Source: Thiomonas intermedia (GTDB lineage Bacteria; Pseudomonadota; Gammaproteobacteria; Burkholderiales; Burkholderiaceae_C). Taken from it: a DNA stretch of 64,000 nt. Below the pieces are notes generated by a model. It was not told the origin of the DNA and searched no databases. It was given only the letters and a program-made list of their open reading frames with translations. The stretch covers positions 1,240,001-1,304,000 of the forward strand of contig NZ_CP020046.1 of assembly GCF_002028405.1 (NCBI RefSeq), written 5' to 3'. Positions 30,310 through 39,690 of this stretch are shown here, in pieces (the stretch's first letter is position 1; each line of letters starts with the position of its first letter). A program made the position numbers and the translations under genes.

Positions 30310-31539
30310 TTACTTGATCATCAGACGCAGGCTGTCCCAGGCGCGGCCGAACAGACCGGCCTCGGGTACGGCCTTGACGACTTCCAGCGGATAGACCGCC
30401 AGCGGCTTGCCGCTCATGCTGATGTCCAGCTGGCCAACGCGCTGCCCGGCCTGCAGCGGCGCCACCAGCGGATCGGGCCGCACCACCTTGGTCTGCAGAT
30501 CCTTGCCCATGCCACGCGGCACGGAAATGATCACCGGCACCGAAGAGCCCAGTTCGACCTTGTTGTCCACACCCTTCCAGACCGGCGCGGTCAACACCGG
30601 CTTGCCGGGTGCGGCCAGCACGATGTCGTCGAAGTTCTGATAGGCCCAGTTGAGCAGCACCTGGCTCTCATCCCCGCGGGCCCGCTCGGTCGGCGTGCCC
30701 ATCACCACGGTGAGCAGCCGCCGCGGACCGTTGGGAAACTGGCGCTGCGCCGAGGTGATCATGCAGTAACCGGCTTCGGAGGTGTAACCCGTTTTCATGC
30801 CATCCACGGAAGGGTCGGTGAACAGCAGACTGACGCGGTTGGGCTGGGTGATGTGGTTGTAGGTGAACTCCTTGACCTTGAAATAGCGTGCGTAGTCAGC
30901 CGGAAAGTCGCGGATGATGTGCGTGGCGATGATGGAGAGGTCATAAGCCGTGGTGTGGTGTCCGGGATCGGGCAGACCCGTGGGGTCCATGAAGTGCGTG
31001 CCCTTGAGATTCCACTGCTGCGCCTGGCGGTTCATCATGGCGACAAAGGCGCTCACCGAGCCGCCCACTGTCTGCGCCAGCGTCATGGCTGCATCGTTGC
31101 CCGATTGCACGATCATGCCCAGCAGCAGGTCGTTGACAGACACCGGCACGCGCGGGTCGATGAACATGCGCGACCCTCCGGTCTGCCAGGCCTCCTTCGA
31201 CTCGGTGACTTTCTGATCGAGCTTGATCGTGCCTTCCTTCAGGGCCTTGAAGGTGAGATAGGCCGTCATCAGCTTGGTGAGCGAGGCAGGAGCCTCCTGG
31301 GCATGGGCGTCGTGCTCGGCCAGGATCTGTCCGCTGGTCAGGTCGACCACCAGCCAGGCCCGGGCATCGAGTTTGGGCGGGGGAACGGTGGCGAGCAGGG
31401 TCTGCATCGGCGTGAGCGGAACAGCGGCCGTGGCTGTTGGGGCGGGCGCTGCCGCCGGTGCGGAAGCGGCCTGCGCCAGTGGCGACAAGACGAGCAGGCT
31501 GGCCGCGCTGCACGCGGCGACGAACGATTGAACGGACAT
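30310..31539 (-). CDS. D-alanyl-D-alanine carboxypeptidase (PBP5/6 family)
   Basis: Trims the terminal D-Ala from peptidoglycan stem peptides in the periplasm. 409 residues; start at MSVQSF, which has AGGA about 8 bases upstream. A signal peptide ends near AQAAS, and a Pro/Ala-rich linker follows. Penicillin-binding motifs: SLTK (active-site Ser), SGN and KTG (in DGMKTGYTSEAG). The C-terminal beta domain and a final amphipathic helix (GRAWDSLRLMIK) for membrane attachment fit DacA/DacC. It converges on miaB. Confidence 0.94.
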   Translation of the reverse strand: MSVQSFVAACSAASLLVLSPLAQAASAPAAAPAPTATAAVPLTPMQTLLATVPPPKLDARAWLVVDLTSGQILAEHDAHAQEAPASLTKLMTAYLTFKALKEGTIKLDQKVTESKEAWQTGGSRMFIDPRVPVSVNDLLLGMIVQSGNDAAMTLAQTVGGSVSAFVAMMNRQAQQWNLKGTHFMDPTGLPDPGHHTTAYDLSIIATHIIRDFPADYARYFKVKEFTYNHITQPNRVSLLFTDPSVDGMKTGYTSEAGYCMITSAQRQFPNGPRRLLTVVMGTPTERARGDESQVLLNWAYQNFDDIVLAAPGKPVLTAPVWKGVDNKVELGSSVPVIISVPRGMGKDLQTKVVRPDPLVAPLQAGQRVGQLDISMSGKPLAVYPLEVVKAVPEAGLFGRAWDSLRLMIK

Positions 31540-31752
31540 GGGCAAATCCTGAAAACACACAACGCAAGAAACAACACCCTAACAGCCTACGGACCGTGCA
31601 GGGGTGACGAAGTTTTGCCGCAGCGGGGCCTGCTGCGGCAGACGGTCAGAGCACGGGACCGGCAGAAGGTTCGCACGGCGGAGCGATTCCATTCTCAACC
31701 GTGCGTGCACGGGATCAGCCGCAGCGCCGGGCCCTGCCTGACCAGCGGGCGC

Positions 31753-32433
31753 TCACCCGCATCCCGCCCCATGCCAACGGCACACCCAGTCGCGCAGCGG
31801 CAGCAGCAGGCCATGGAAAAAATGTCCCGCGCCGGGAAAGACCACCACCGGAAGCGACTGCGGCCGGGCCCAGTCATACACGGCCTGCAGCGGGACCACG
31901 TCGTCCTGCTCGCCATGCAGCACCAACAGGGTTTCCGCCAGCGGCGCCGCGTCGGCCGGCCTGACCTGCGGCACCTCGAAGCGGGTGACGGCCGTGCCGA
32001 CCAGGGTGAGATGCTGCAGCGCCCTGCCCCGCTGACGCAACGCCTGAGCGCATCGCGCCGCCACGGCGGCACCGAAGGAAAATCCGGCCAGCGCCAGGGG
32101 CAAGGTTTCAGCCTCGGCCCGCGTCTCTGCAGCTAGTTCTGACGCGAAAAAATCGAGCACCGCCAACAGGTCGTCGGTTTCGCCCACGCCGTGATCATGC
32201 AATCCCGCGGTTTCACCCACCCCACGGAAATTGGGCCGCACCGCGACGAAGCCGAGTTTGAGCCAGGCCCGGGCCAGCGTCTGCGCCACCTTGTTGTCCA
32301 TGGTGCCACCGAACAGGGGATGCGGATGCGCCACCAGCGCCAACCCGCGTGGCGCCCCCTCGGGCGCATCGACCGCCACCTCGATCGGCCCCACCGGGCC
32401 GGGCACCAGGCGCTTGCGGGTCTGCGCGCTCAC
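31753..32433 (-). CDS. Alpha/beta hydrolase (putative esterase)
   Basis: 226 residues from a GTG with AGGG 7 bases upstream. The nucleophile elbow GFSFGAA carries the catalytic Ser, HGEQDDVV the Asp, and GAGHFFHG the His. AHPHPLFGGTMDNKV and NFRGVGET are typical of a conserved proteobacterial hydrolase group. No signal peptide. Substrate unknown. It follows the ferredoxin gene by 58 bases in the same direction, an association seen in other Burkholderiales. The 213 bases between it and the carboxypeptidase hold nothing I recognise. Confidence 0.85.
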   Translation of the reverse strand: MSAQTRKRLVPGPVGPIEVAVDAPEGAPRGLALVAHPHPLFGGTMDNKVAQTLARAWLKLGFVAVRPNFRGVGETAGLHDHGVGETDDLLAVLDFFASELAAETRAEAETLPLALAGFSFGAAVAARCAQALRQRGRALQHLTLVGTAVTRFEVPQVRPADAAPLAETLLVLHGEQDDVVPLQAVYDWARPQSLPVVVFPGAGHFFHGLLLPLRDWVCRWHGAGCG

Positions 32434-32491
32434 TGGACTACCCTGCGCGCCACGCGCTGCGAGATGATCGCTTGGAAGCGGCTCATGGGCA

Positions 32492-32845
32492 TCACACGGA
32501 CCCCGACGAGTCGCCGCCCCCGGGCGCGTCGGGCAGATGCAGGCGTTCGACGACCTTGCCGCCCAGCAGATGGCTCTGCACGATGTCGTCGATGTCGCTT
32601 TGATCGACATAGGTGTACCAGACACCCTCGGGATAGACCACGCAGACCGGCCCTTCTTCGCAGCGATCGAGACAGCCGGCCCGGTTCACCCGCACCTTGC
32701 CGGCACCGGCAAGATCGAGCTTCTTGACCGCCTTCTTGCAGTGCTCGAAGGCGGCCTCTGCGCCGCTGGCGGCACAGCATGGCCGGGTGGCGCCCGCGTC
32801 GCGTTGATTCAGGCAGAAAAAGATGTGGTGTTCGTAGTAGTTCAT
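32492..32845 (-). CDS. Thioredoxin-fold [2Fe-2S] ferredoxin
   Basis: 117 residues. Cysteines at about 11 (FFCLNQ), 23-24 (RPCCAAS), 58 (RAGCLDRC) and 62 match the ligand pattern of the thioredoxin-like ferredoxins (C-x11/12-C, C-x3-C followed by EEGP). The EGVWYTYV segment is typical. It would carry electrons in the cytoplasm; the partner is unknown. It lies 9 bases downstream of the VanZ-family gene. Confidence 0.88.
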   Translation of the reverse strand: MNYYEHHIFFCLNQRDAGATRPCCAASGAEAAFEHCKKAVKKLDLAGAGKVRVNRAGCLDRCEEGPVCVVYPEGVWYTYVDQSDIDDIVQSHLLGGKVVERLHLPDAPGGGDSSGSV

Positions 32846-32854
32846 GAGAGGTGC

Positions 32855-33997
32855 TCAAGAGTCGTGGCGCGCGGGTCGGAGCGCATACGCCAGAAGATAA
32901 ACCAGCACGGCAAACGGCCAAAGCCAGCTCAGCCACTGCGGCAGGCCGTAGAGCCGGATGAAAAGGCCCTGGCTCCAGGACTGCAGGTTCATGGCGTAGT
33001 ACGGCCCCGGCCCTGAAACGTTGATCCAGACCAGCGCCAGCACCAGGCACAGCCCCCCCGCGACCGCCCCCCAGCGAGGCGGCAGATAGGCCAGCGGCAG
33101 GCCGATCATCAGACCCAGCGCCACGCTTCGCAGGGTGGGAACGGTTGCCCAGGCCAGCGCGTGCTCGGGCCCGAAGCTCAGCGCGGCCGACAGGCTGACC
33201 GCGAGCAGGCCGGTCAAGGTCAGCAGCAGCGCCAGCCGCAGCCGCGGCGCCCCTGGCCGCAGCAGCGAGGCCAGGGTGAGAATGCTGCCTGCCAGCATGG
33301 CCGCGGTGATCCCCGTCTGGCGCAGGGCACTCATGGGGGCAAAGTCGGGCAGACGCAACCCACTGTTGACGAACCACGCCGACAACACCCGCCAGGTATC
33401 GGTATCGAGCGCGGGTTGCAGCAGGGTCGGGCCGATCTGGCCGGTGCCGAACAACACGGCCGCCGGCCACAGCAGTGCCACGGGCCAGAGCACCAGCAGC
33501 AGCAGGCCATAGCCGACATGAGGCGCAAACCAGCGCTCGCGCCACAGCCGCAGCAAGGCCGCCAGCCGAATGCGCGGCAGCAACCACACGCAGACTGCAG
33601 CCCCGGCGATCCCCCCCAGGGAATTGGTCAGCCAGTCGAGATTGGACGACACCCGCATGGGCAGAAAAGCCTGCAACGCCTCCATGCAGAAAGACAGGCC
33701 GCTGGCGAGCGCGCTGCCGCCCCCCCACAGCGCCCATCGCGGCCAGCGCGCGGGCAGACAGCGCGCCATCAGATAGCCCAGCGGCAGGTAGCCGCCGACG
33801 TTGATCAGCAGATCGCTGAGCGTGATGTAGCGCGGCAGCGGCGCGAGAACGAAGTCATACGGCATCAGCCCCTGCCAGCGCCATCCCGCGAAGGGATAAA
33901 GACTGGCATAGACGATCAGCAGCGCATAGCCCGCCAGCGCATAGCGCGAAAAGCGGGAGACCGGACGCGCGCTGTGCGCTGGGCGATGCGAAGACAT
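32855..33997 (-). CDS. VanZ-family membrane protein
   Basis: 380 residues with around ten hydrophobic segments. The N-terminal half shows the VanZ pattern: YASLYPFAGWR, DLLINVGGYLPLGYLMA, and MEALQAFLPMRVSSNLDWLTNSLGGIAGA in pieces. The C-terminal half is a further hydrophobic domain not present in short VanZ proteins. VanZ gives low-level teicoplanin resistance in enterococci, but these proteobacterial relatives have no proven role. Confidence 0.8.
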   Translation of the reverse strand: MSSHRPAHSARPVSRFSRYALAGYALLIVYASLYPFAGWRWQGLMPYDFVLAPLPRYITLSDLLINVGGYLPLGYLMARCLPARWPRWALWGGGSALASGLSFCMEALQAFLPMRVSSNLDWLTNSLGGIAGAAVCVWLLPRIRLAALLRLWRERWFAPHVGYGLLLLVLWPVALLWPAAVLFGTGQIGPTLLQPALDTDTWRVLSAWFVNSGLRLPDFAPMSALRQTGITAAMLAGSILTLASLLRPGAPRLRLALLLTLTGLLAVSLSAALSFGPEHALAWATVPTLRSVALGLMIGLPLAYLPPRWGAVAGGLCLVLALVWINVSGPGPYYAMNLQSWSQGLFIRLYGLPQWLSWLWPFAVLVYLLAYALRPARHDS

Positions 33998-34035
33998 GAT
34001 GCGTCAGCGCCCGGCAGCGACGCGCCGGGAATGGG

Positions 34036-34473
34036 TCAGAACGGCTTGATGACGACCAGCGGAATGATGATGAACAGGATGATGGTGGGGATCTCGTTGA
34101 ACCAGCGATACCACTTGTGGCTGCGCGTGTTTCGCCCCTGCTCGAACTGCCGGAGGATGCGTTTGCACCAGAACATATAGATCACCAGCAGCACGACCAG
34201 GGTGACCTTGGTGTGAATCCAGCCATTGCCAGGGCCGTGCAGACCGATGCCGTAATAGAGCCACAACACCAGACCGAGAATGATGGCGGGCCACATCAGG
34301 ATGTGGGTGAAGCGGTAGAGCTTGCGTCCCATCATCAGCAGGCGTTCGCGTTCGGCCGTGCTGCCTTCGGGCACCATGGCCAGATTCACGAAGATGCGCG
34401 GCAGGTAGAACAGGCCGGCGTACCACGCGATCACGAAGATGATGTGCCAGGTCAGCACCCATTGAAAAGCCAT
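34036..34473 (-). CDS. hemJ: Protoporphyrinogen IX oxidase HemJ (CopD-like)
   Basis: 145-residue membrane protein with four helices that oxidises protoporphyrinogen IX to protoporphyrin IX. The conserved His is in LTWHIIFVIAWYAGLFYLPR and the conserved Lys/Arg positions are in WIHTKVTLV and CKRILRQF. Length fits HemJ. It is divergent from hemB, which makes a porphyrin precursor, and this context favours HemJ over a generic CopD-like protein. The small RNA described next lies between them. Confidence 0.87.
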   Translation of the reverse strand: MAFQWVLTWHIIFVIAWYAGLFYLPRIFVNLAMVPEGSTAERERLLMMGRKLYRFTHILMWPAIILGLVLWLYYGIGLHGPGNGWIHTKVTLVVLLVIYMFWCKRILRQFEQGRNTRSHKWYRWFNEIPTIILFIIIPLVVIKPF

Positions 34474-34559
34474 ATCGAACTCCCTTGTTCAGACAGACAT
34501 GCAGTGTAGAAGAGCCGTTGGGGAACCTTGTTGCGCGGGGACAGACGAAGAGGCCAGAC

Positions 34560-34591
34560 AAAAAAATCCCCGGCAGTGCTGGCCAGGGATT
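34560..34591 (-). terminator. Intrinsic terminator of the hemJ/hemB small RNA
   Basis: Minus-strand hairpin with outer arms AATCCC/GGGATT, inner GGC/GCC after one mismatch, followed by TTTTTTT (34566-34560). No annotated minus-strand gene lies upstream, so it must serve a separate short transcript. Confidence 0.8.
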
Positions 34592-34662
34592 CAAGCCTTG
34601 AAACAAGGCCCCGCTCAGGGAGGAGAAGCGGGAGATGGCCCGCCAGGCGGCGCACCATCTGC
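34560..34662 (-). ncRNA. Candidate small RNA between hemJ and hemB with anti-Shine-Dalgarno loop
   Basis: No coding frame fits, yet the minus strand reads as a compact RNA of about 103 nt. The first hairpin is GATGG...CCATC enclosing GCC/GGC pairs (about 34634-34659). The second is CCCGCT...AGCGGG (34610-34632) with the loop TCTCCTCCCTG, complementary to AGGAG ribosome binding sites. The third is GCCTTG-TTT-CAAGGC (34595-34609), and the last is a terminator hairpin with seven T residues. An extended -10 (TGCTATCTT on the minus strand) is placed to start it near 34662. I recall an 'anti-hemB' RNA family in Burkholderia that may be the same thing; I cannot check that here. Confidence 0.68.
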
Positions 34663-34668
34663 CTGAAA

Positions 34669-35728
<1,060 letters not shown>

Positions 35729-35752
35729 GAGTCTGAGCACGGGAGCCACTTC

Positions 35753-36430
35753 ATGAAAGTCCGCATCTGGGATCTGCCGCTGCGCCTGTTTCACTGGGCG
35801 CTGGCGGTCTGCGTCACCGTCTCCATCGTCACGGGTCTGACCGGCGGCAACGCCATGCAATACCACTACTGGAGCGGCTACGCCCTCATCGCGCTGCTGG
35901 TCTTCAGACTGGTCTGGGGCGTGATCGGCAGCCACCACGCCCGGTTTGGGAACTTCGTGCACGGCCCTGGCACGGTCCTTCGCTATGTGCGTGGCGACGA
36001 TCCGCGTCCTGCCCACCTTCGCGCGGGTCACAATCCGCTGGGCAGCCTCTCGGTGCTCGCCCTGCTGACGGCGGTGGCGCTGCAGGTCATCAGCGGCCTG
36101 TTCGCCAACGACGACATTTTCAACGCCGGACCGCTCACCAGCTATGTGAGCAACCGCACCAGCGCGATCTTCACCTTCTATCACACCACCATCGGCCAGC
36201 CGCTGATCTATACGCTCGTCGGCCTGCACCTGGCGGCCATTGCCTACTACGCGGCCGTCAAGCGACAGAATCTGGTGCGGCCCATGTTGACCGGCGATAT
36301 CGACGCCGTCGCCGACATGCCCTCGGCCCGCGATACCTGGGCGGGCCGTCTGCTCGCGCTCATCGTCGTCGCGGCGGGCGGGGTGCTGGCGTGGTGGATC
36401 TCCACGCTGGGCAGCGTGTCCAGCTACTGA
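35753..36430 (+). CDS. Cytochrome b561-type membrane protein
   Basis: 225 residues, four to five transmembrane helices and histidines placed as haem ligands: LRLFHWALAV (TM1), YHYWSGYALIAL (TM2), TFYHTTIGQ and GLHLAAIAYY (TM4). It matches the prokaryotic cytochrome b561/Ni-Fe hydrogenase b-type family, which moves electrons between quinones and a periplasmic partner. A partner c-type cytochrome is not next to it. Proximity to hemB is suggestive but not proof of co-regulation. Confidence 0.85.
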   Translation: MKVRIWDLPLRLFHWALAVCVTVSIVTGLTGGNAMQYHYWSGYALIALLVFRLVWGVIGSHHARFGNFVHGPGTVLRYVRGDDPRPAHLRAGHNPLGSLSVLALLTAVALQVISGLFANDDIFNAGPLTSYVSNRTSAIFTFYHTTIGQPLIYTLVGLHLAAIAYYAAVKRQNLVRPMLTGDIDAVADMPSARDTWAGRLLALIVVAAGGVLAWWISTLGSVSSY

Positions 36431-36580
36431 GTATCAGCCTCTGGCGGGCGGGTCGCCGCTGGCCATCGAGGCCTTCGGGCCGCGATGGCCGCGAGGGCGT
36501 CGCGGGCTCTCCACCCCCTGGGACGCCCGGGCGTAAGCTTGTTGGAATTCAATCCACCGCGCCTCCAGGGAGGTGTTTCG

Positions 36581-37129
36581 ATGCAACGATGCCTTCCCCG
36601 CCCATCTCGGCGAGCCGGAATGCCGCCGTCGCTCAGTGCGGCCATGCTTGTGTTCCTGGCCCTCGGACACGGGGCCGCAGCGGCCGCGCCGCTGATCGTC
36701 AACCCGTTCCACGATCCGTTCGCACAGGCCACGCACGGCCTCGTCGGTTGTCCCACGCCCAGCCCGCCCACCTACACGCGGGCCGAGATCCGGGAAGTCG
36801 AGCATCACCGCGTCGAGCGCGGCAACAGCTGCTACCTGGCGGGGAAATGCCGCTATGCCAGCAGCTTCGACTACGACCGGGGCATCGCCACAGCCCTGCT
36901 GCCCGCCTTGCGGGCCGATCCGGCGCTGCGCGACAGCGCGGTGTGGGTTCTCGTCCAGGGCCGGGTGGTGCAACTTTCGGGCTGTGTCATGCAAGGCGAT
37001 CAGATCGAGCGACTCGAAGCCATCGCCCGCGCCACGCCCGATGTCCAGGTCGTGCTCAGCGACTTGCTGGTGGGAACGCGCGGGCATCCGCCTTATCCGC
37101 TGGCCTTGCCCGCAAGCCAGCCGCCCTAG
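36581..37129 (+). CDS. Exported protein with BON-like domain
   Basis: 182 residues, with GGGAGG 7 bases before the ATG. A signal peptide ends near GAAAAAP. After a Cys-containing region (LVGCPTPSPP, NSCYLAGKCRYA), the C-terminal half has a BON pattern (WVLVQGRVVQLSGCVMQ, then IERLEAIARATPDVQVV). BON domains are thought to bind phospholipid surfaces in the periplasm. The stop codon TAG is part of the MITE target site, but the same TAG would exist without the insertion. Confidence 0.65.
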   Translation: MQRCLPRPSRRAGMPPSLSAAMLVFLALGHGAAAAAPLIVNPFHDPFAQATHGLVGCPTPSPPTYTRAEIREVEHHRVERGNSCYLAGKCRYASSFDYDRGIATALLPALRADPALRDSAVWVLVQGRVVQLSGCVMQGDQIERLEAIARATPDVQVVLSDLLVGTRGHPPYPLALPASQPP

Positions 37130-37231
37130 GAGCCTGTCGGGCTTGAGTCGCGTGAAGCGAAAAAAGGGTGTGAGAGTGGCCCGTGGCTGCGGATTTGCAG
37201 CCCGCGATGCTCAAGTCCGACAGGCTCCTAG
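37126..37231. mobile_element. MITE-like element (98 bp) with CTAG target duplication
   Basis: Terminal inverted repeats GAGCCTGTCGG...CTTGAG and CTCAAG...CCGACAGGCTC match at all but one of the first 18 positions. CTAG at 37126-37129 and again at 37228-37231 is the likely target duplication. The interior has no coding capacity and a further hairpin (GGCTGC/GCAGCC). This is the form of a non-autonomous derivative of an insertion sequence; the parent is not in this window. Confidence 0.75.
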
Positions 37232-37249
37232 ACACCGGGCGCCCGAGGT

Positions 37250-37822
37250 TCATCGCCCTGACGACGGCCATTGGCCGAGCACCTCGTAGCGCCCGGCGCC
37301 CAGCACCGATCGAACCAGCGCGAAGCCCCGCACCCGCCAGTGCAGCGGCGGAAACTCGGTCGGCGGCTGCGACGCCTGCGCCCGCCGTGCCAGCGTCACA
37401 TGCGGCGCAAAGGCGCGGCCATCGAACGGCAGCCCGCGTCGATCGACCTGGGCGACCAGTTGCGTGCGCAAGCGCAACAGCAACAGCTCCGCAGGCGGCT
37501 GCGACGGCGCCAGATGCGCGATGCCGCCCCTCGGCCACACGCAAGCCCGGTCCAGAGTCAGATCGAAGTCGGTCCATTCCGGCGAGATCGCGTCACCAAC
37601 CCCCATCAGCTCGGGCACCCGATGCGCCGCGACCCCCTCCATGAACAGCACCGTGAGATGCAGCTTGGGCGCAGGGGTCGCCCTGGCCACCGCCGACGCT
37701 TGCCACAGGGCCTGATGACGGGCGATGCACCCGCGCAGGGCGCCGCCAGGCCAGAGCGCGAAGAACAGGCGCTGCGGGGCCGAGTCGTCTGGCGACTGCA
37801 GCAACGGAGTTGACGCCGACAT
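37250..37822 (-). CDS. thpR: RNA 2',3'-cyclic phosphodiesterase (ThpR/LigT-like)
   Basis: 190-residue 2H-phosphoesterase. The two H-x-T/S-x motifs are HLTVLF and HVTLAR, spaced about 90 residues apart as usual. It starts with RLFFALWP, the typical first strand. Acts on 2',3'-cyclic phosphate ends of tRNA fragments. It converges on the BON-like gene across the MITE. Confidence 0.88.
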   Translation of the reverse strand: MSASTPLLQSPDDSAPQRLFFALWPGGALRGCIARHQALWQASAVARATPAPKLHLTVLFMEGVAAHRVPELMGVGDAISPEWTDFDLTLDRACVWPRGGIAHLAPSQPPAELLLLRLRTQLVAQVDRRGLPFDGRAFAPHVTLARRAQASQPPTEFPPLHWRVRGFALVRSVLGAGRYEVLGQWPSSGR

Positions 37823-37899
37823 GGGTCTTGACCTGATGCGGACGCGGGCTTGCGCTCTTGCAGTAAGTTCGACCGGCCCACGCGATTGAACATGCCCTC

Positions 37900-38877
37900 A
37901 TGATGCCATCATCCACCCGGTCTTCGCCCCCCGACGCCACGCGTCGGCGTCTGAACCTCGCCCTGGGTCTGGCCGCCGGCGCGCCGCTCTGGCTCGCGGC
38001 CTCTGCCGCGCGGGCCGCCGCGCTGCCGCCGCTGCCGCGCTACACCGAGCCGGTCGAGGCCCACTCGCCGCTGGTCGGGCGCATCCTGCAGGGCGGTCGG
38101 CAGTTCATCACGCCGCAACAGTTGGTGGACGATTGCGCGCGGGCCACGCTGTGCCTGTTGGGCGAGCAACACGACCATCCCGACCATCACGCCGTGCAGG
38201 CCTGGATCGTCAGCGCGCTGGGCGAACGCGGCGCGCTGGCCGCACTGGCTCTGGAGATGGCCGACGCAGGCCAGCGCTTCGAGGGGCCGCGCGATGCGCC
38301 CGAGGCCGTGGTCCGCGCCCGGCTGCACTGGAACGACGACGGCTGGCCCTGGGCGATGTATGCGGCACCGGTCATGGCCGCGGTGCGCGCCGGGGTGCCC
38401 GTGGTGGGGGTCAACCTGCCGCGAGCCGATATGCGCGCCGCCATGCAGCAGGCGCGGTGGGACACCAGCGTGCCTGCCGCAGTGCGCCAGCGCATTCTCG
38501 ACGACGTGGCCGAGAGCCATTGCGGCCTCCTGCCCGCCTCTCAACTTCCGGCGATGGCGCGCATCCAGTTCGCCCGCGACGACAGCATGGCGGCGCACAG
38601 CCTCGCGCAGGCGCGCTCCGGCAAGACCGTCGTGCTGCTCACAGGCAGCTTTCACGCCAACCGCACCCTCGGCGTCGCCCTGCATGTGGCCGCGCATGAA
38701 GCGCACATGCCGCGCGACGTCGCCCGCCCGGTGCGACTGTTCAGCCTGCTGCTCAAGGGCCTCTCGCCCGACACCCGGCCCGAGCTTCCTGCAGGCTATG
38801 ACGCGGTGTGGTTCACCCCGGGCACGCCGCCCATCGATCACTGCGCCGAGCTGCAAAAGACGCTGAAAAAACCCTGA
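37900..38877 (+). CDS. ChaN-family (haem/iron-linked) exported protein
   Basis: 325 residues. The N-terminus has a twin-arginine-like stretch (ATRRRLNLALGLAAG) and a hydrophobic segment ending near ARAAA, so export by Tat is possible. The family motif is LLGEQHDHPDHH, with LALEMADAGQRF and VLLTGSFHANRTLGV further on. ChaN binds haem cofacially as a dimer and is tied to iron uptake; TIKI-type proteases share the fold. Function here is inferred only. Confidence 0.8.
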   Translation: MMPSSTRSSPPDATRRRLNLALGLAAGAPLWLAASAARAAALPPLPRYTEPVEAHSPLVGRILQGGRQFITPQQLVDDCARATLCLLGEQHDHPDHHAVQAWIVSALGERGALAALALEMADAGQRFEGPRDAPEAVVRARLHWNDDGWPWAMYAAPVMAAVRAGVPVVGVNLPRADMRAAMQQARWDTSVPAAVRQRILDDVAESHCGLLPASQLPAMARIQFARDDSMAAHSLAQARSGKTVVLLTGSFHANRTLGVALHVAAHEAHMPRDVARPVRLFSLLLKGLSPDTRPELPAGYDAVWFTPGTPPIDHCAELQKTLKKP

Positions 38878-38887
38878 ATCCGGGCAA

Positions 38888-39649
38888 TCAGTGCGCCAGA
38901 AGACGCTTGCGCAGGCGGTACAGATCGTCCCCCACCGGCACGGCCGCGAGCAACAGGAGCAGGGCCGCCAGCGGCACGGTGGTGACGTAGCCGATGCGGG
39001 CAAAACTCATCGCCCCGACCACACCACCGCCGAAAAACAGCAGCAGCAAACCCGTCAGCAGGGCGAGATGCCCGAGATCGGCGTGAACCGGCCGAAGTTG
39101 CGGATCGGGGTCGCGGTTCCAGTAAACCATCCGCCCGAGCTCGATGCCGATGTCGGTGACGATACCCGTCACATGCGTGGTGCGGATCACCGCGTGCGAC
39201 ACCTTGGTGATCATCGCGTTCTGCAGGCCCATCATGAAACACAGCAGCGAGACCGTGGCCGGAATGAACACCCAGTCGCGCTGCGACAGGCCCGCCCCCA
39301 TCAGGCCGAACAGCAGCATCACCCCCGCCTCGAGCACCAACGGCAGGGCATACTCACTGTGCAGGTGCTGCCTGCGGCCCAGATTGATCAGCAGCGTGGA
39401 CACCATGGCGCCCACCAGGAAGCTCAGTACCGCCCCCGCTCCGGCCGCAACCAGCGCCCAACTCCCCACAGCGAGGTGATCGGCCATCTCCGACACGATG
39501 CCGGTCATGTGCGAGGTGTACTGATGCACGGCGACGAAGCCGCCGGCATTGGCCGCGCCCGCCACTGCGGCCAGCACCAGACCGAGTGCGCGGTCCGCCC
39601 AAGGCGTGCGCCGCCGCCCGGTCAATCGACGCAGAGTATGCACAGGCAT
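38888..39649 (-). CDS. DUF1275 (YoaK-like) membrane protein
   Basis: 253 residues with six hydrophobic helices. Family traits: AAVAGAANAGGFVAVHQYTSHMTG in pieces, then MMGLQNAMITKVSHAVIRTTHVTGIVTDIG (about 145-170), with the T-H-x-T-G motif. Function unknown. It converges on the ChaN-like gene. Confidence 0.85.
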   Translation of the reverse strand: MPVHTLRRLTGRRRTPWADRALGLVLAAVAGAANAGGFVAVHQYTSHMTGIVSEMADHLAVGSWALVAAGAGAVLSFLVGAMVSTLLINLGRRQHLHSEYALPLVLEAGVMLLFGLMGAGLSQRDWVFIPATVSLLCFMMGLQNAMITKVSHAVIRTTHVTGIVTDIGIELGRMVYWNRDPDPQLRPVHADLGHLALLTGLLLLFFGGGVVGAMSFARIGYVTTVPLAALLLLLAAVPVGDDLYRLRKRLLAH

Positions 39650-39690
39650 GACTGAAGCGGGCCACCGGCGGCGGCCCTTCCTACGAACCG

